This document shows, piece by piece, positions 24,823-36,682 of a stretch of 64,000 bases of DNA. The first letter of the stretch is position 1, and each line of letters opens with the position of its first letter. The notes under the pieces are model-generated. The model did no database searches. It was given only the letters and a program-made list of their open reading frames with translations, and had not been told where the DNA came from. The position numbers were made by a program, and so were the translations under genes. The stretch is taken from contig WHVD01000181.1 of NCBI GenBank assembly GCA_015178975.1, forward strand, positions 62,001-126,000, in the 5' to 3' direction. Origin of the DNA: Hysterangium stoloniferum (Eukaryota > Basidiomycota > Agaricomycetes > Hysterangiales > Hysterangiaceae).

Positions 24823-26789
24823 CTAGTGTGCAATGGCGGAGATTCAAATACTTGCAAGTCCGGCGTCCCATCATCGTCGATAAGCCTACTCAGCAATTCG
24901 TTTTATTTTGTTTCTCCCACATTTTTCGCATGAATCCCTTTGGTTTCAGTTTAATATCAATTTTATATTAGAGTTCACGCTCTTTCGCAGTTTTTCCGAG
25001 ACAATGGGTGAGCAGAGCTTTTCTCGTTGACCCAACTCTGTTATGAGCCATACCAGCGATTGTTGCCACTATCCGCCTGCTTTCACCCAGTTTATATGAA
25101 CATTTGAGGGTGATATTCTCATACCACTGATTTAACACGAACATCACCGAGATTGTGTTCCTGTTTGACCGTGTTCTAACACGCCGAAATATTTCTCCTT
25201 TCCATCACTACAACACCCTAAATTAATGTTTCCGCCATGTGAACGTGTTTTTTGGACGTAAAATACTTTCCAATATTCCGGTAAGGTTGACCTAGGGTTG
25301 CGTACAATCGTCGTGTTGACCTGACCCGTCACACCTAACTCTGGCTCCGCTTGATGGACGCATGTAGCACCACTCCACCGCTCGAACTGCATCCAGTTCC
25401 GTTTTACCCTACCATCAAATATTAATGGTGCTTAATTCAATATCTGGCTTTCTCAGTAAGTCCTCGGAAAGAGAGTAAGATGGTGGGTGCTTGAAGATGA
25501 ACACTGGTTTTCAAAGTCTATGATTAAGCTTTCAGGACCCCTCGACATCCACGAAAGACAAGAAGACATACCCTGAACAATAAATCGTTTGGATGAGATG
25601 TGTACAACGTGAGCACTTTGTGAACAGAGGAAATGATAGCCATAACCGCTCGAACCCGATCATATCACTTGCCTCCGAAGATCGGATACGATCATCCCAT
25701 GCGTAAAGTACGGCTTGCTAAGAGTGGTCCTTGGGAACCCGCTATGATCTCACATTCATCTCAAGTGATTTCAGATATCAAATTAAGTTTATATTACATA
25801 ATTATGTTACGTAGACATCAGGTATTGGGCTAGAATCATACAATTGGACTAGAATCATACATGGTCAAGGACCCGGCAATCTGCGACACTCAGCGGAGTT
25901 GGAACTTTCAAGCAAGTTTGGGACAATATGCAGTTAGCCGGTCAAGCACTGATTTCTCACGCATTTTCATAAATGACGACCTTTCATCTCACCGTCAGAC
26001 CAGAGATCAAATACTTCTACAACATATTGATATTGTGTGAAAAACTACTATCAAGGCATACTCTTTAGAGGACCCAGGTCGGGGTCAGTTCTTAACTCAA
26101 AGCTTTCCCTGTCGCTATTGGAGTTTATTGTACGTCTTTATGACTATATTTATGATCGAATTACCAATGTGATATTTCTGTGCCCTATTCTCCAATTTAT
26201 AAGGATGATTCGATACTTGAGCAAGTCTATATAGTACCTAGGTTCGGACAGTCCTAATATTCTGGCGGATGACGGTAAAATATACTTTCATATTCAACAA
26301 ACAAAAAAGTACTCTCTTAATTTGATAATTATATGATTAATCGCGGGTACAATGTTTCGGCACACAAAGGATTCAATGAGCCCCTGAAAAGCCGTAGACC
26401 CTTCGTTTGGTCACTCATAGTCGTTATCTAAGCGCAGGATTGAGATCAGAAAGCGATATACGTCGGATTGTAAGCCTGGTGAGGCTTACCACAACGGACC
26501 TTTAATATTTAGTATCCACTCCGTTATATAAATAGGATAAACGCGCATAGTAGTTTTTTCATTATCGTTTTTAACTACCGTCACTATCGTGTACTATCGT
26601 CTCTGTTCATCGACGAATATACTCGGGTCCTATCAACGTTTGGACTGAGACTTAGCGAGGCTGCAATTGACGGCAGCCTTTCACGGATACTATCATTTAT
26701 GGATAAGTGTATTTCGTATGACGTTCTCTATGAGGGATACACTTAGTCCAGAGAAGGTCAACCAGACTTCTCCTGCCGAGCTTTACGTA
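24823..26789. other. No supported gene
   Basis: CpG-bearing DNA with short frames only. The first few hundred bases are probably the promoter region of the minus-strand gene that starts at 24,822, but I see no clear TATA box or binding-site cluster. The rest lies between that gene and the copia element. No repeats or RNA genes were recognised. Confidence 0.4.
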
Positions 26790-26794
26790 GAATA

Positions 26795-27082
26795 TATTGT
26801 AAAAGGTCGCAACTTGTAGACGCAGTGCCACTCAGGAAACTCCTGAGTGCGAGTAGAGGAGTGCGAGTAGACTGACTCTGTTGTTTTTTACTATCGTACA
26901 ATACCTATTTAATTTATACTAATCTATGTCCATTGTTCTATCTAAATGAGTATAACAATGGGTGTATATATCCACAATCATGTGCCACTTAGAATAAGGG
27001 GCATAATAGAAATCTAATAATAGATTCAAGTAGTCATTGTGCTCGGAGGTAATTCAACCGTTATTGTTCCCTTTTTACAACA
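26795..27082 (-). repeat. 3' LTR of the copia element
   Basis: 288 bases, a direct repeat of 33,184-33,458. It differs from the other LTR mostly by C/T and G/A changes and by an extra copy of a 14-base unit (GAGTAGAGGAGTGC). The adjoining internal sequence reads, on the minus strand, as a purine-rich tract before the LTR (GAGGGGGAGTGTTG), the expected priming site for plus-strand synthesis. Confidence 0.85.
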
Positions 27083-27701
27083 CTCCCCCTCGGTCGAATT
27101 ATCAACAAGTCCAAGTTGTGATATTAAAGTGTTGTGTTGATCCCGTGGTAGTGATTTCGTGAAAACATCGGCAAGATTATTCTTAGTGTTGACTTCATTT
27201 ACACTGACTGTCCCATCCATAATTTTTTCTCGGATGTAGTGGTATTTAATATTGATGTGTTTTGTCCTCTTGTGATAGACATTGTTTGAAGCAATTGAGC
27301 GGGCACCAAGTGAGTCACTAAAGATATTAATTGGGAGGTCAATGTCGAAATAGAGCTGTTGGAGAAGGGATACGATCCACTGTGCATGTTTAGAGCATTC
27401 GGTGAGGTCCATGTACTCTGCTTCGGTCGAAGAGAGTGCGACAGTGCGTTGTCTCTTAGTGGCCCAGGTTACCGCCCCTCCTGTGAGCACAAATGTGTAT
27501 CCTGTAGTTGATCGACAACTGTCTTTATCTCCTGCCCAGTCAGAGTCACTGTACCCAACCAGTTCTGTAGAGTCGTTTTTTCCATATGTAAGTTTGCGAA
27601 GTCATGTCGTGATGAGGTATCGCAGGTGTGCTGAACAGTGGCTAGTTGAGCAGATGTGGGGTTCGATCCATATTGTGATAGCTTGTTCACAGCATAGCAT
27701 A

Positions 27702-29303
27702 CAGTAGGCAACAAAACCCTTACAATGTTTTGCACTTTTTGAAAGACATGGCTATTCCTCCAGAAATAAATTCTGTAAATTGCTGAAAATATTATGTAAT
27801 ATACTTCAACATCATACCTTCCAGAAAGGCACAGCCACAAGGCACCATGTCCTTATTTGGTATGTCCACATCACACACAAACCAATAGCTCATTGTAAGG
27901 GTTTTGTTGCACACTATTTTGAGACTATTATTACAAGAAATTAGTATTTAGTATGGCCCCCCTTTGCTCTAATCACTGCTGCAAGTCTTCTAGGCATACT
28001 CTCAATAAGCTTCTGACACTCCTCCTTTGGAATCTCTTCCCACACCTTCTGCACCCTCTCCCATAGTTTATGAACACTATTTGCAGGCTGTTCATACTCC
28101 CCCAGCTTCTTTTTGACATGATTCCACAGATGTTCAATAGGATTCATGTCAGGAGATTGTGCAGGCCACTTGAGGACTGTAACATCATGGTCATTAAACT
28201 ATTTCTGGGCCTTGTTGCTGCTGTGTTTGGGGTCATTGTCTTGTTGAAACATAACATCAGCCACTGTTTTGTTGTAATATTTGAGGGTTTGCTGGAGTTC
28301 ATCATCCAGGATCTCCACATAAATCTCAGCATCCATCCTCCCATCAATTTTGGTTGCAAACCCAACCCCAGCCCAGCCTATGCATCCCCACATCATCAGG
28401 TTTTCTCCTCCAAACTTGACTGTTCCCTCTACTAACCTATCATTTAACCTCTCACCCACATTTTTCCACACATTTTTCCTTCCATCTGATCCCAGCCTAT
28501 TAATCTTAGTCTCATCAGACCATATGACCCTCTTCCAGTCCTCCAGGGTCCATTCCAAATGCCTTTCTGCAAACTCCAATTGAGATTTCCTATAATGAGA
28601 TTTGAGAAGTGGCCTTTTTCTCTTTACCACAGCCCTCATGCCTATGGTTTTGAGGTGGTGATGCACTGTTTGTGAAGTAATAGGAGTGTTGATGATGTCT
28701 ATAAGTTTCTTGGTTGCCTGTGTGGCATTATCAACCTTCCCCATGCCAATTATTCTTCTAGGATAGGCAATATTGGCTGTGGTAAGCTTTGTAGGATGGC
28801 CACCAGAGCATTTGGGGAGGTCAGGGTGATGCTCAGAGTGAATACAACTGATGGTGGCACTGCTGAGATGAGTTTGGTAACATATTTGAGCTCCAGAAAT
28901 GCCAGAGTCAAGTAGAGTAAGAACATGTTGGATTTGGCTGGAGGAGAGCTTTTTCATTGTGAGTAGGGTGATTGTGGGATTCCAACTGGTTGCTTTCATC
29001 TTATATACATTGAGGAAGAGTGGTCACATGACTTTGTTGAACTTTATAAACAAAGTCATGTGACTAGGACCCATTTTGAACTTTAAAAATGTGTGCAACA
29101 AAACCCTTACAATGAGCTATTGGTTTGTGTGTGATGTGGACTTACCAAATAAGGATGTGGTGCCTTGTGGCTGTGCATTTCTGGAAGGTATGATGTTGAA
29201 GTATATTACATAATATTTTTGGCATTTTACAGAATTTATTTCTGGAGGAATAGCCATGTCTTTCAAAAAGTGCAAAACATTGTAAGGGTTTTGTTGCCTA
29301 CTG
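27702..29303 (-). mobile_element. Tc1/mariner transposon 1, nearly whole, inside copia pol
   Basis: The ends are CAGTAGGCAACAAAACCC and its inverted copy GGGTTTTGTTGCCTACTG, flanked by TA on both sides (27,700-27,701 and 29,304-29,305), the standard Tc1/mariner duplication. The terminal inverted repeats are long, about 210 bases each (27,702-27,913 and 29,092-29,303). Within each arm the 20-mer GCAACAAAACCCTTACAATG occurs at the outer edge and again, inverted, at the inner edge. The transposase lies between the arms on the minus strand. The element is CpG-poor. Confidence 0.93.
27941..28999 (-). pseudogene. Tc1/mariner transposase 1 with a single nonsense codon
   Basis: From the Met at 28,999 the frame runs 266 codons. 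It shows an N-terminal helix-turn-helix (SSQIQHVLTLLDSGISGAQI), a PTKLT linker, the first catalytic Asp in WSDETKINRLGSDG, the second in QQDNDPKHSS and, past one TAG at about 28,198, the Glu in PIEHLWNHVKKKL, giving a DDE triad. The protein ends MPRRLAAVIRAKGGHTKY, the family terminus. The TAG follows NKAQK, where relatives have Trp, so TGG to TAG is the likely change. Apart from that codon the frame is open over about 350 residues, the normal length. It would cut and paste the element at TA sites. Confidence 0.88.
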
Positions 29304-32300
29304 TATATCTAGTTGTGTCCCTAGCATGGTATACATGAGGGACCCGACAAGTTGTTGGTAATGTGACCTCGTCGTAAGATCAAATCCTGTCTCTGTATTG
29401 GATACAAGATTGGTTCCTGTGGGAAAGGGGTGTATGCCAGCCGGCAGTTCTGCATATTGAAGTGATCAGCTATACGTTGTATGCAGTGGGTCTGGTCTAT
29501 CGTGATAGTCCTTTTCGAATGGTTGCGGGTAATGTGAAGTCCCAGGAATTGTTCTATTTCTCCTAGATCAGTATATTTATACTTGGAACCAATGAAAGCT
29601 TTCACATCTTGAATGTTTTTCAAGTTGCCAAAAATTGCCATGTCATCAACATATACTAGGATAATTGTAAACTCTCCCCCTTCGTTGTGACTCTTGAAAA
29701 AGATGGAGACATCCCCTGAAAGTAGCTTACTGTATCTGAAGCTTTCTAAAGTCCCTTGCAGGTGCTCATGCCATTGGCGCCATGCTTGCTTCAAGCCATA
29801 GATCACTTTCAGGAAACGACACACGAGTGTTTCCTTCCCAGGTACTGTGAAGCCTTCCAGTTGATCCATGTATATCTCTTCATTGAGATTCCCATTTAGA
29901 TAGGCTGACTTGATGTCAATTTGGTGGATATCCCAGTCGTAGACAGCTGCCAATGATAATAAAAGTCATAATGAGTCCAGATGAGCAACTGGAGAGAATG
30001 TTTCCTCATAGTCAATTCCTTCAGTTTGTGTGAACCCTTTCGCAACAAGCCGGGCCTTACATATATCTTGTGACTTCTCCCTGCATATTTCATTTCGTCA
30101 CATACACCCATTTGTTCTTAACGGTGGTCCGGCCTTCTGGTAGACTGACCAGCTCCCAAGTCTTATTATCTGCTAGTGATGTGATTTCTTCATTCATAGC
30201 TTGCTGCCAAAGGTATGCTTCGGGTGTCTTCATGGCATAAGTGTAGGTGCTATGATCTCCAGTTGGTGTAATACTCGCAGCAGCTATGAAGGCCTCTGGG
30301 GAATCATCCCAGACATTGGCAACCCAGGGGCGTAACCCTTGTTGTATGTGTTCCCGATCAGGGTGTGCATTCATTGGATCGTTTCGCTGTATGCCCCAGT
30401 TCGGTCTGGTGGACCTACAAAGTGGTGGAAGTGGCTCTTCAAGCAGAGGTGTTGGAGGGGGTGCATTTGAGTGTGGCGATGTAGGTGTATGCACACTTGT
30501 ATGTGGTGGTATGTGATCTTCATCGTCACTCTCAGGTAATAAGAGGTCAAGTAGTTCAGTGTTGCTGTGTGGGGTCACAGATGATGGTTCAGTTTGGACA
30601 GGTTTGATTGTGTGAGGGTGGATAGGGAAGATACCTTCTTCAAAGGTAACATCAGTTGAAGCTATGAATCTTCGTGCCATGGGGTTCCATAGTTGATATC
30701 CTTTTGTAGTTGGTTCATAGCCTGTGAATATAAGTTTTTCTGATGTAGCAGCAAGTTTGGTTCTTGCCGTTGTAATGTGCCTATATGTGAGGAAACCAAA
30801 GACTCGGAGGTAAGATAGGTCAGGCAGATGGTTAAAGAGCCGTTCATATGGGGAAATATACTCATTGACTCGTGAGGGTACATGATTTCTTATGTGGGTG
30901 GCCGTGGATACAGCACTCTCCCAAAAAGTGTTTGGCAACCTGGCAGATTGTAACATGGCCCAGGCAGCTTCCGCTATTGTCCTATTTGCTCTCTCAGCTA
31001 CATCATTTTGCTGTGGTGTGTGGGGTGTGGTGAGTTCATTTTTAATTCCCTTTTCTTCCAAGAATTTGATGAAGTCTTTTGATAAAAACTCCCCCCCTCG
31101 ATCAGAATGTACAGCCCGTATGTCTGTTTGAAATTGGGTCGATATATATGCAGTGAAAGACTTAAATGTGTTAAAGGCTTGATCTTTGGTGCGCAAGAAA
31201 AATGTCCATTTAAAGTGTGTGTAATCATCAACAAGCATGTAGTGATAAGAATTCTCTTGTATAGATCCTATGTTCATTGGTCCTGAAAGGTCCATGTGGA
31301 CTAGTTCAAAGGGGTTTGTTCTCCTTGTATGCGTAGTTTTAAAGGTCCTTATCATGGATTTTCCAAGTAAGCAGCCTTCACATGTAGAGAGCCTGTGTGC
31401 AGAAGTGGAATCTATGTGATCACTGAGCTTCTGAAGAGTTGTCCAGGAGAGGTGTCCCAACTGGGCGTGGAGAGTCTCAATCGGGATTTTCTTCTGGATC
31501 GAGTGAACTGTAGGCTGTGAGGAACGGAGTGTGATCCATTATTGTTGTCCAATTAAAATTCCTTTTGCACATGGAGCAGAATTCTTGCTGAGAGTAACAG
31601 TGTTTGTGAAAAAGGTGGTAGAGATCCCTTTTTCTCCTAGTTTCCATATTGAAATGAACCTCCCATTAATGTTGGGCGAGTGTAGGACATTTGTTAATCT
31701 AATTTGTTTTTCAATCCCTTCGATTTGTGTGGTGGCTGCAACTGTGCCAATTCCAATGTAGGATATTCGTGTGGTCCCATCTGCCAGGTGAATGTGTTCT
31801 GGTCTTGGCAGAGCTCGGTATTCTGAGAAGTCTGAGATTTTGTGAGTGATGTGATCTGAGCATCCTGAATCTAACATCCATTTTGTTTCATGCACAATGT
31901 AAAAGATAATGGCCTCATTTGAGATTGACTTAACCATTACATTGGTACTGCTAGGAGGTGGGGTATATGCTTCCTCTTGTATTGATGTGCTCACAGTTGG
32001 TGTATCTTTCTCTTTCCCATCCTTCCCCACTTTCCATTGCTTTCTCTCACTCTGTGCCTCCTCTTTTGAAAGGCCATGCTGTTTCTGTCAGCAGTCTCTC
32101 TCCCAATGCCCCAGGGCGCTGCAGAAGTTACATGTATCATTAGTCCTCCTTTTCCCTTGTTTTATTGCATTAACTGAGGTCATTCTTTGTAATAGTTCTT
32201 CAGATAGAATGTGGGCACACATATTTGCAGAAGTGAGTGTCTTGTAGTCACTCACGTTCACTAGAATAGTTTGCTGGATTATTTCGTATGTGGGGTAGGG

Positions 32301-32495
32301 CGTGAAGGATAAGGAGTGCATGGAGGCTATCTGCAATGGGCATTCCAGCTGTTTCGATATGGGAACAGTATTCAGACATCTCATCTATCTGTTGTGTAAA
32401 TGGGAGATCAGTTGTAATAGATGTATTGAAGTATTTGGTGATGTCGACCCAAAGATTGAGTCCTGTGCGAGTGCTGTAAGTTTCTTGTAGTCTTT

Positions 32496-32884
32496 TCAGA
32501 ATATTGTCTCCCTGATATGTCTTATTGTATTTCCGTTTAAAGAATACTTCCATTTCTGTCCTATTATGGTCTCAGTTTGTAGTACAATAACGAGAAGACT
32601 TATATTAGTTTCCGCGAATTTGTACTTTACCTTAGATCTGATATCGACTTAGTTTCTTATTCCCTCTTCCGTCTTTCTGTACGCTCAATATTCGGAACTC
32701 TTCGGAACTCTCAATATCCGTATCTTCCATCGTAAGTCTCACCTCTGAAATTAAGGACTTTGAGTGTTTGCGTAGAGGTGCAGCACATAAGCTGAAGCCA
32801 ATGTCCTGACCCTATCCGATAGTTCCCGACTTTCCGGTGACTTTCTGATAGTTCCAGAATAAGTTCCCGACACGGCACTTAACG
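32496..32884 (+). mobile_element. Truncated LTR of the 35.5-kb family inside copia gag
   Basis: This piece matches the solo LTR at 35,489-36,682 from its position about 155 to its end, leaving out the 645-base insertion that the other copy carries. It ends with GTTCCCGACACGGCACTTAAC and keeps the hairpin block (GCAGCACATAAGCTGAAGCC). The left end of the LTR is missing and I see no target duplication, so it is a deleted or rearranged copy. It shows what the family looks like without the nested insert. Confidence 0.7.
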
Positions 32885-33183
32885 GTCTGTCCCATTCATT
32901 AATGGCCTGTGTTTCTTCACTTGTAGGGGTCTCAGGTGTTTTTGGTGTTGGGCGAGTCTCATTTCCCTCAGCAATGCATAATACTGTGTGAGGCGAAATG
33001 CACTTCGTACTGAATATGACCAATCTTCCCAATTTGTTCCATTGAATTTTTCAATTGAAGTTAGAAGTCTGGAAGTTATTGATGACATGTTCTGATTGTT
33101 GCAAGATGGGTGTGTGTGTGCTGTAGGTATTGTCAGGTAGGAATAGTACCTTATAAGTGTGTTAGGCAGCAGGGCCTATAACC

Positions 33184-33458
33184 TATTGTAAAAGGTCACA
33201 ACTTGTAGACACAGTGCCACTCAGGAAACTCCTGAGTGTGAGTAGACTGACTCTGTTGTTTTTTTACTATTGTACAATACCTATTTACTTTATACTAATC
33301 TATGTCCATTGTTCCATCTAAATGAGTATAACAATGGGCATATATATCCACAGTCATGTGCCACTTAGAATAAGGGGCATAATAGGAATCTAATAATAGA
33401 TTCAAGTAGTCATTGTGCTCAGAGGTAATTCAACCGTTATTGTTCCCTTTTTACAGCA
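33184..33458 (-). repeat. 5' LTR of the copia element
   Basis: 275 bases, matching the LTR at 26,795. The gag start lies about 100 bases inside (at 33,088 on the minus strand), so the leader is short. The outer flank begins with the GAATA duplication. Confidence 0.85.
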
Positions 33459-33463
33459 GAATA

Positions 33464-34095
33464 TTCGTAGCACGTCATTTCAAGTCTGTGGTAATCTATA
33501 TATACATACAAACAGCTAAATGTTAATAATGCTATTGCGTGTGCCAAAGAAGGGTATAACTAAAGCACTAATTAAAGCCAAGAACCTGTTGCAAGCACAC
33601 GATGGGTTTTCATGCGGGTAAAGGTGATCCTGGACTTTCATTATAACAATATGATCTGCATTCAAACTCCCCAGTTACCTTCTTGGGCTATTGAAGGTGA
33701 TCATGAGGGATTGGCAGCCAAAGCAGGAAGGCAAACAGCACCGTGGGCATATATGTTCTGGGTCTCAGTCTGGGTCCCATATTAGATTTTTTGGGTTTGC
33801 GAACAATGTAGCATGTGATTGATGGGTAACCGGGTATAGTATTACTGGTAGTAGGTACTTAAACTAGGTACTTGTACTCTACACTTCATATGTTTGCAAC
33901 ATGTTCTTTGTACCCCAACTGAGTCAAGTGTATTACAAACCTGAAAATTCTAACATCCCAGGGTCACTCCTAATCTCAATTATCCACTCCGCCACACACC
34001 ACTTTGTATCCTGATTCCGCCACCCCCTCACTGCCTCACCTTCATCCATTCAGGGCATCCCCTCCCAGTCCACACAAGATCCTGGCAGATTACAG
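33464..34095. other. No supported gene
   Basis: CpG-bearing flank between the copia element and the long-TIR element. There are no frames of note, only weak AT-rich stretches. No repeats recognised. Confidence 0.4.
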
Positions 34096-35488
34096 CCCTT
34101 TGCATTACGTAAGGCACGCACTAGATTTGTGTGGAAATATTGTTGAAAGTTGCCAACCTCGTAGCTTGCTCAATAATTGACCAATTGTCTTGTAACTTAA
34201 TATATGTATTTTAATGCTGTATATCTAGTATATTATGATGTTATAATTCCAAAATTTGACCTACAGCATGTTTCCCAAAATTGCAGTCCATTTGAGGTTG
34301 TGAACCAATTCATGAGCCAACAGATGTGTCACTCCCAATGAGTTTGTAATATGTTGTTTTACATGTATCTTGGTAGTAAAAAATGACAGCACCTGGCTTT
34401 TGCGGTCAGAACTAATGTGAGTGAGGTTGCCGAGTAAATGCATACAACTACCCCCATACAGGTTTGCAGCTGGTAATTAGACAGCAAAAGCCAGGTGCTG
34501 TCATTTTTTACTACATACAGTGACCCAAAAAAGCATCCAGATGTTTGGTGAAATTGGAAAGATGGGTTTGCAGCTCCAGAAATAAAGTAGATAAAATTCT
34601 GAATACATTAGAGGTAAGAGGCATACATCTGACCTACATGATGACATAAGCATGACATCATAGCTTTCCTTATCAGGGAAGTAGGAAATAAACAATGGAC
34701 ATGGTGCATCCGGACATTTTTTTTGCTCTGTCAACTGATACATGAAACTCAACTAAGGTTCATATAACTGTGGGAATTTCTGGTTAGGTTCAACAATGTC
34801 ATGTGACCACATGTTTAAGTAACACATTTACATGAACCTTTGCCTCAATTCACCCCCCCACCACATGATGAAGAAGCACTCTACTGAAACAAGGCTCTCT
34901 GTCATTTCTCTTCTCCAGGAGGGTCACTCCTGCAGAACAATTGCTTCTAAAATTCATATTGGGGACTCTACAGTATCAGAAATTCGCTCCCAACTCCCTG
35001 GTCCACTTCCAACACCTTCCAGAGGTTGTCCTCCCAAACTCTCCCCCAGGGATCATCACCACGTGGCTCGTTCTATCACCTCTGGACAGGTTGATAATGC
35101 CTCCCAAGCCAAGTCCCACCTCTCCCTCAATGTCTGCACACAGACAACTAGAAATGCATTGAAGAAAGAGAATTTGAAGGCTGTGGTGAAGGCCAAAAGA
35201 CCTCTTCTTGCCTGTTGACACATCAAGGCTCGATATGAGTTTGCTATCAAATACCAGCATTGGACTGAGGAGGACTGGTTTAGGGTTTTCTTCTCAGATG
35301 AGACCAAAATCAATCGTTTTGGCTCTGATGGGAGGTTGTGGGTATGGAAAAGACCAGGTTCTGCACTCACTCAGCAGCATATCAATGGAACTATCAAATT
35401 TGGAGGGGGGAGTCTAATGATTTGGGGATGTATGACAGCACATGGTGTGGGGTACATGTGCAAGATAGATGGGAGAATGGATGGGGAG

Positions 35489-36682
35489 TGTTACGACCCG
35501 TTCCCAGATGTTTTCAATATCCGACTTCCGATCTCTGACTATGGAACATCATAGTTACCGTATCATCTGCGTTCTTCCCTTGTTCCGCATTTGGTAATTT
35601 GTCCATTGACAAGTATTCACTCGTTTGTTGTTGTATTCCCATTTCGGAATATTGTCTCCCTAATATGTCTTATTGTATTTCCGTTTTAAGAACATTTCCG
35701 TTTCCATCTTATTATGGTCTTAGTTTGTAGTACAATAACGAATAGACTTATATTAGTTTCCGCGAATTTGTACTTTACCTCAGATCTGATATCGACTTAG
35801 TTTCTTATTCCTTCTCCCGTCTTTCTGTACACTTGATATTCGGAACTCTTCAGAACTCTGAATATCTGTATCTTCCATTGTAAGTGTGAAGAGTCGATAG
35901 ATTCTGACCGTTCAATATACGAAGAATAGTGTCTATTCAACTACTATTAGCAGATATTGACCGTACAGTACAATACCGTAGATTACTAGACAAGCTGTAC
36001 TAGTAAGAAGACACGCTATGCATCACAAGAGCAACTGTACAGTTGCTCTTGACGGCTAGAATGAAAGAATGAAAGAGTTGACCTTCACGGTACAACTCGT
36101 AGCTAGATGTAAAATATATAATCAACGCGAAGCTGAATATCTAGAGTAAAGAAATAATAGCGCGAGTCAACTATAATGTCGACTAGCGCAAAGACCTTAG
36201 ATTGGAACTCAACCTTCGCGGTTCGAGTCCGAAGTACGTTAGTATGCAAGAGAATACTACCTTTAAAGGTAGTTGAAATGTTACCCTTGACACCTCTCGC
36301 TATTCGACGTCTGGGTCGTTTACGAGGTGGTGTCTTCTGGGTAAAAGTTGTCTGTCTCTTTTGGCGCCGAGAGCGCCCATACGTATACACAAAGCTTCGA
36401 ACTACAAAATCAAGGTGTGCTCGAAATATAGAAAGAATATAAAGAAAGAAAATAAAAGGTAAATAATAAAGTACTATAATCCAGCTATTATTCCTTAGTC
36501 CAGGTATGCATATATGCATACCCTTTACAGTAAGTCTCACGTCTGAAATTAAGGACTTTGAGCGTTTGCATAGAGGCGCAGCACATAAGCTGAAGCCGAT
36601 GTCCTGACCCTATCCGATAGTTCCCGACTTCCCAGTGACTTTCCGATAGTTCCCGAATAAGTTCCCGACACGGCTCTTAACA
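35489..36682 (+). mobile_element. Solo LTR inside transposase 2
   Basis: It runs from TGTTACGACCCG to GGCTCTTAACA and has a perfect 5-base target duplication, GGGAG (35,484-35,488 and 36,683-36,687), which splits the transposase codon run. Its first 390 and last 150 bases match the LTR piece at 32,496-32,884. The hairpin block GCAGCACATAAGCTGAAGCC lies at about 36,578, near the right end. About 645 bases in the middle belong to another solo LTR. Confidence 0.93.
35885..36529. mobile_element. Solo LTR nested in a solo LTR
   Basis: This 645-base segment begins TGTGAAGAGTCG and ends CCCTTTACA and is flanked by GTAAG on both sides (35,880-35,884 and 36,530-36,534). The related LTR at 32.7 kb has only one GTAAG and lacks the segment, which proves a precise insertion. 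TG..CA ends with 5-base duplication indicate a solo LTR. The family is not seen elsewhere in the window. Within it lies a perfect 24-base palindrome with 12-base arms AAGAGCAACTGT (36,027-36,050). It keeps many CpG and is the youngest layer of this nest. Confidence 0.88.

Larger units (their letters stand above)
27026..33088 (-). pseudogene. Copia gag-pol region
   Basis: Parts in family order on the minus strand: gag start at 33,088 (KFNGTNWEDWSYSVRSAF); further gag at about 32,490-32,088 ending in a CCHC knuckle (CNFCSALGHWERDC); protease at about 31,890 (MLDSGCSDHI, the Asp-Ser-Gly site); integrase at 31,460-30,400 with a His-Cys zinc site (CEGCLLGK) and a catalytic core including HSDRGGEF and PQQNDVAERANRTI; reverse transcriptase at 29,953-29,321 with the YVDDM active site; and RNase H with SSTEAEYMDLTE near 27,420. 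Protease, integrase, RT and RNase H in this order define Ty1/copia. The Tc1/mariner insertion lies between RT and RNase H. The region is broken and is treated as a fossil. Confidence 0.85.
26795..33458 (-). mobile_element. Ty1/copia element with both LTRs, broken, with nested insertions
   Basis: A fossil element read on the minus strand. The 3' LTR lies at 26,795-27,082 and the 5' LTR at 33,184-33,458. The 5-base repeat GAATA (26,790-26,794 and 33,459-33,463) is the target duplication. The LTR ends read TATTGTAAAAGG and CCTTTTTACARCA, so a TG start seems to have become TA in both. The two LTRs differ mainly by about ten transitions and a 14-base tandem duplication in the 3' copy, roughly 4 percent, so the insertion is fairly young. 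A Tc1/mariner element (27,702-29,303) and a truncated foreign LTR (about 32,496-32,884) interrupt it. It is broken, with a few further disruptions. Confidence 0.9.

Noticed and set aside
30286-31131. Plus-strand open frames within the copia integrase region
   Set aside because: They are antisense shadows of the minus-strand pol frame, which has clear integrase motifs.
32302-32490. Separate small gene in copia gag
   Set aside because: It is antisense to gag and has no independent support.
36215-36245. tRNA-like B-box (GGTTCGAGTCC)
   Set aside because: It lies inside a solo LTR, with no matching A-box, acceptor stem or anticodon arm around it.
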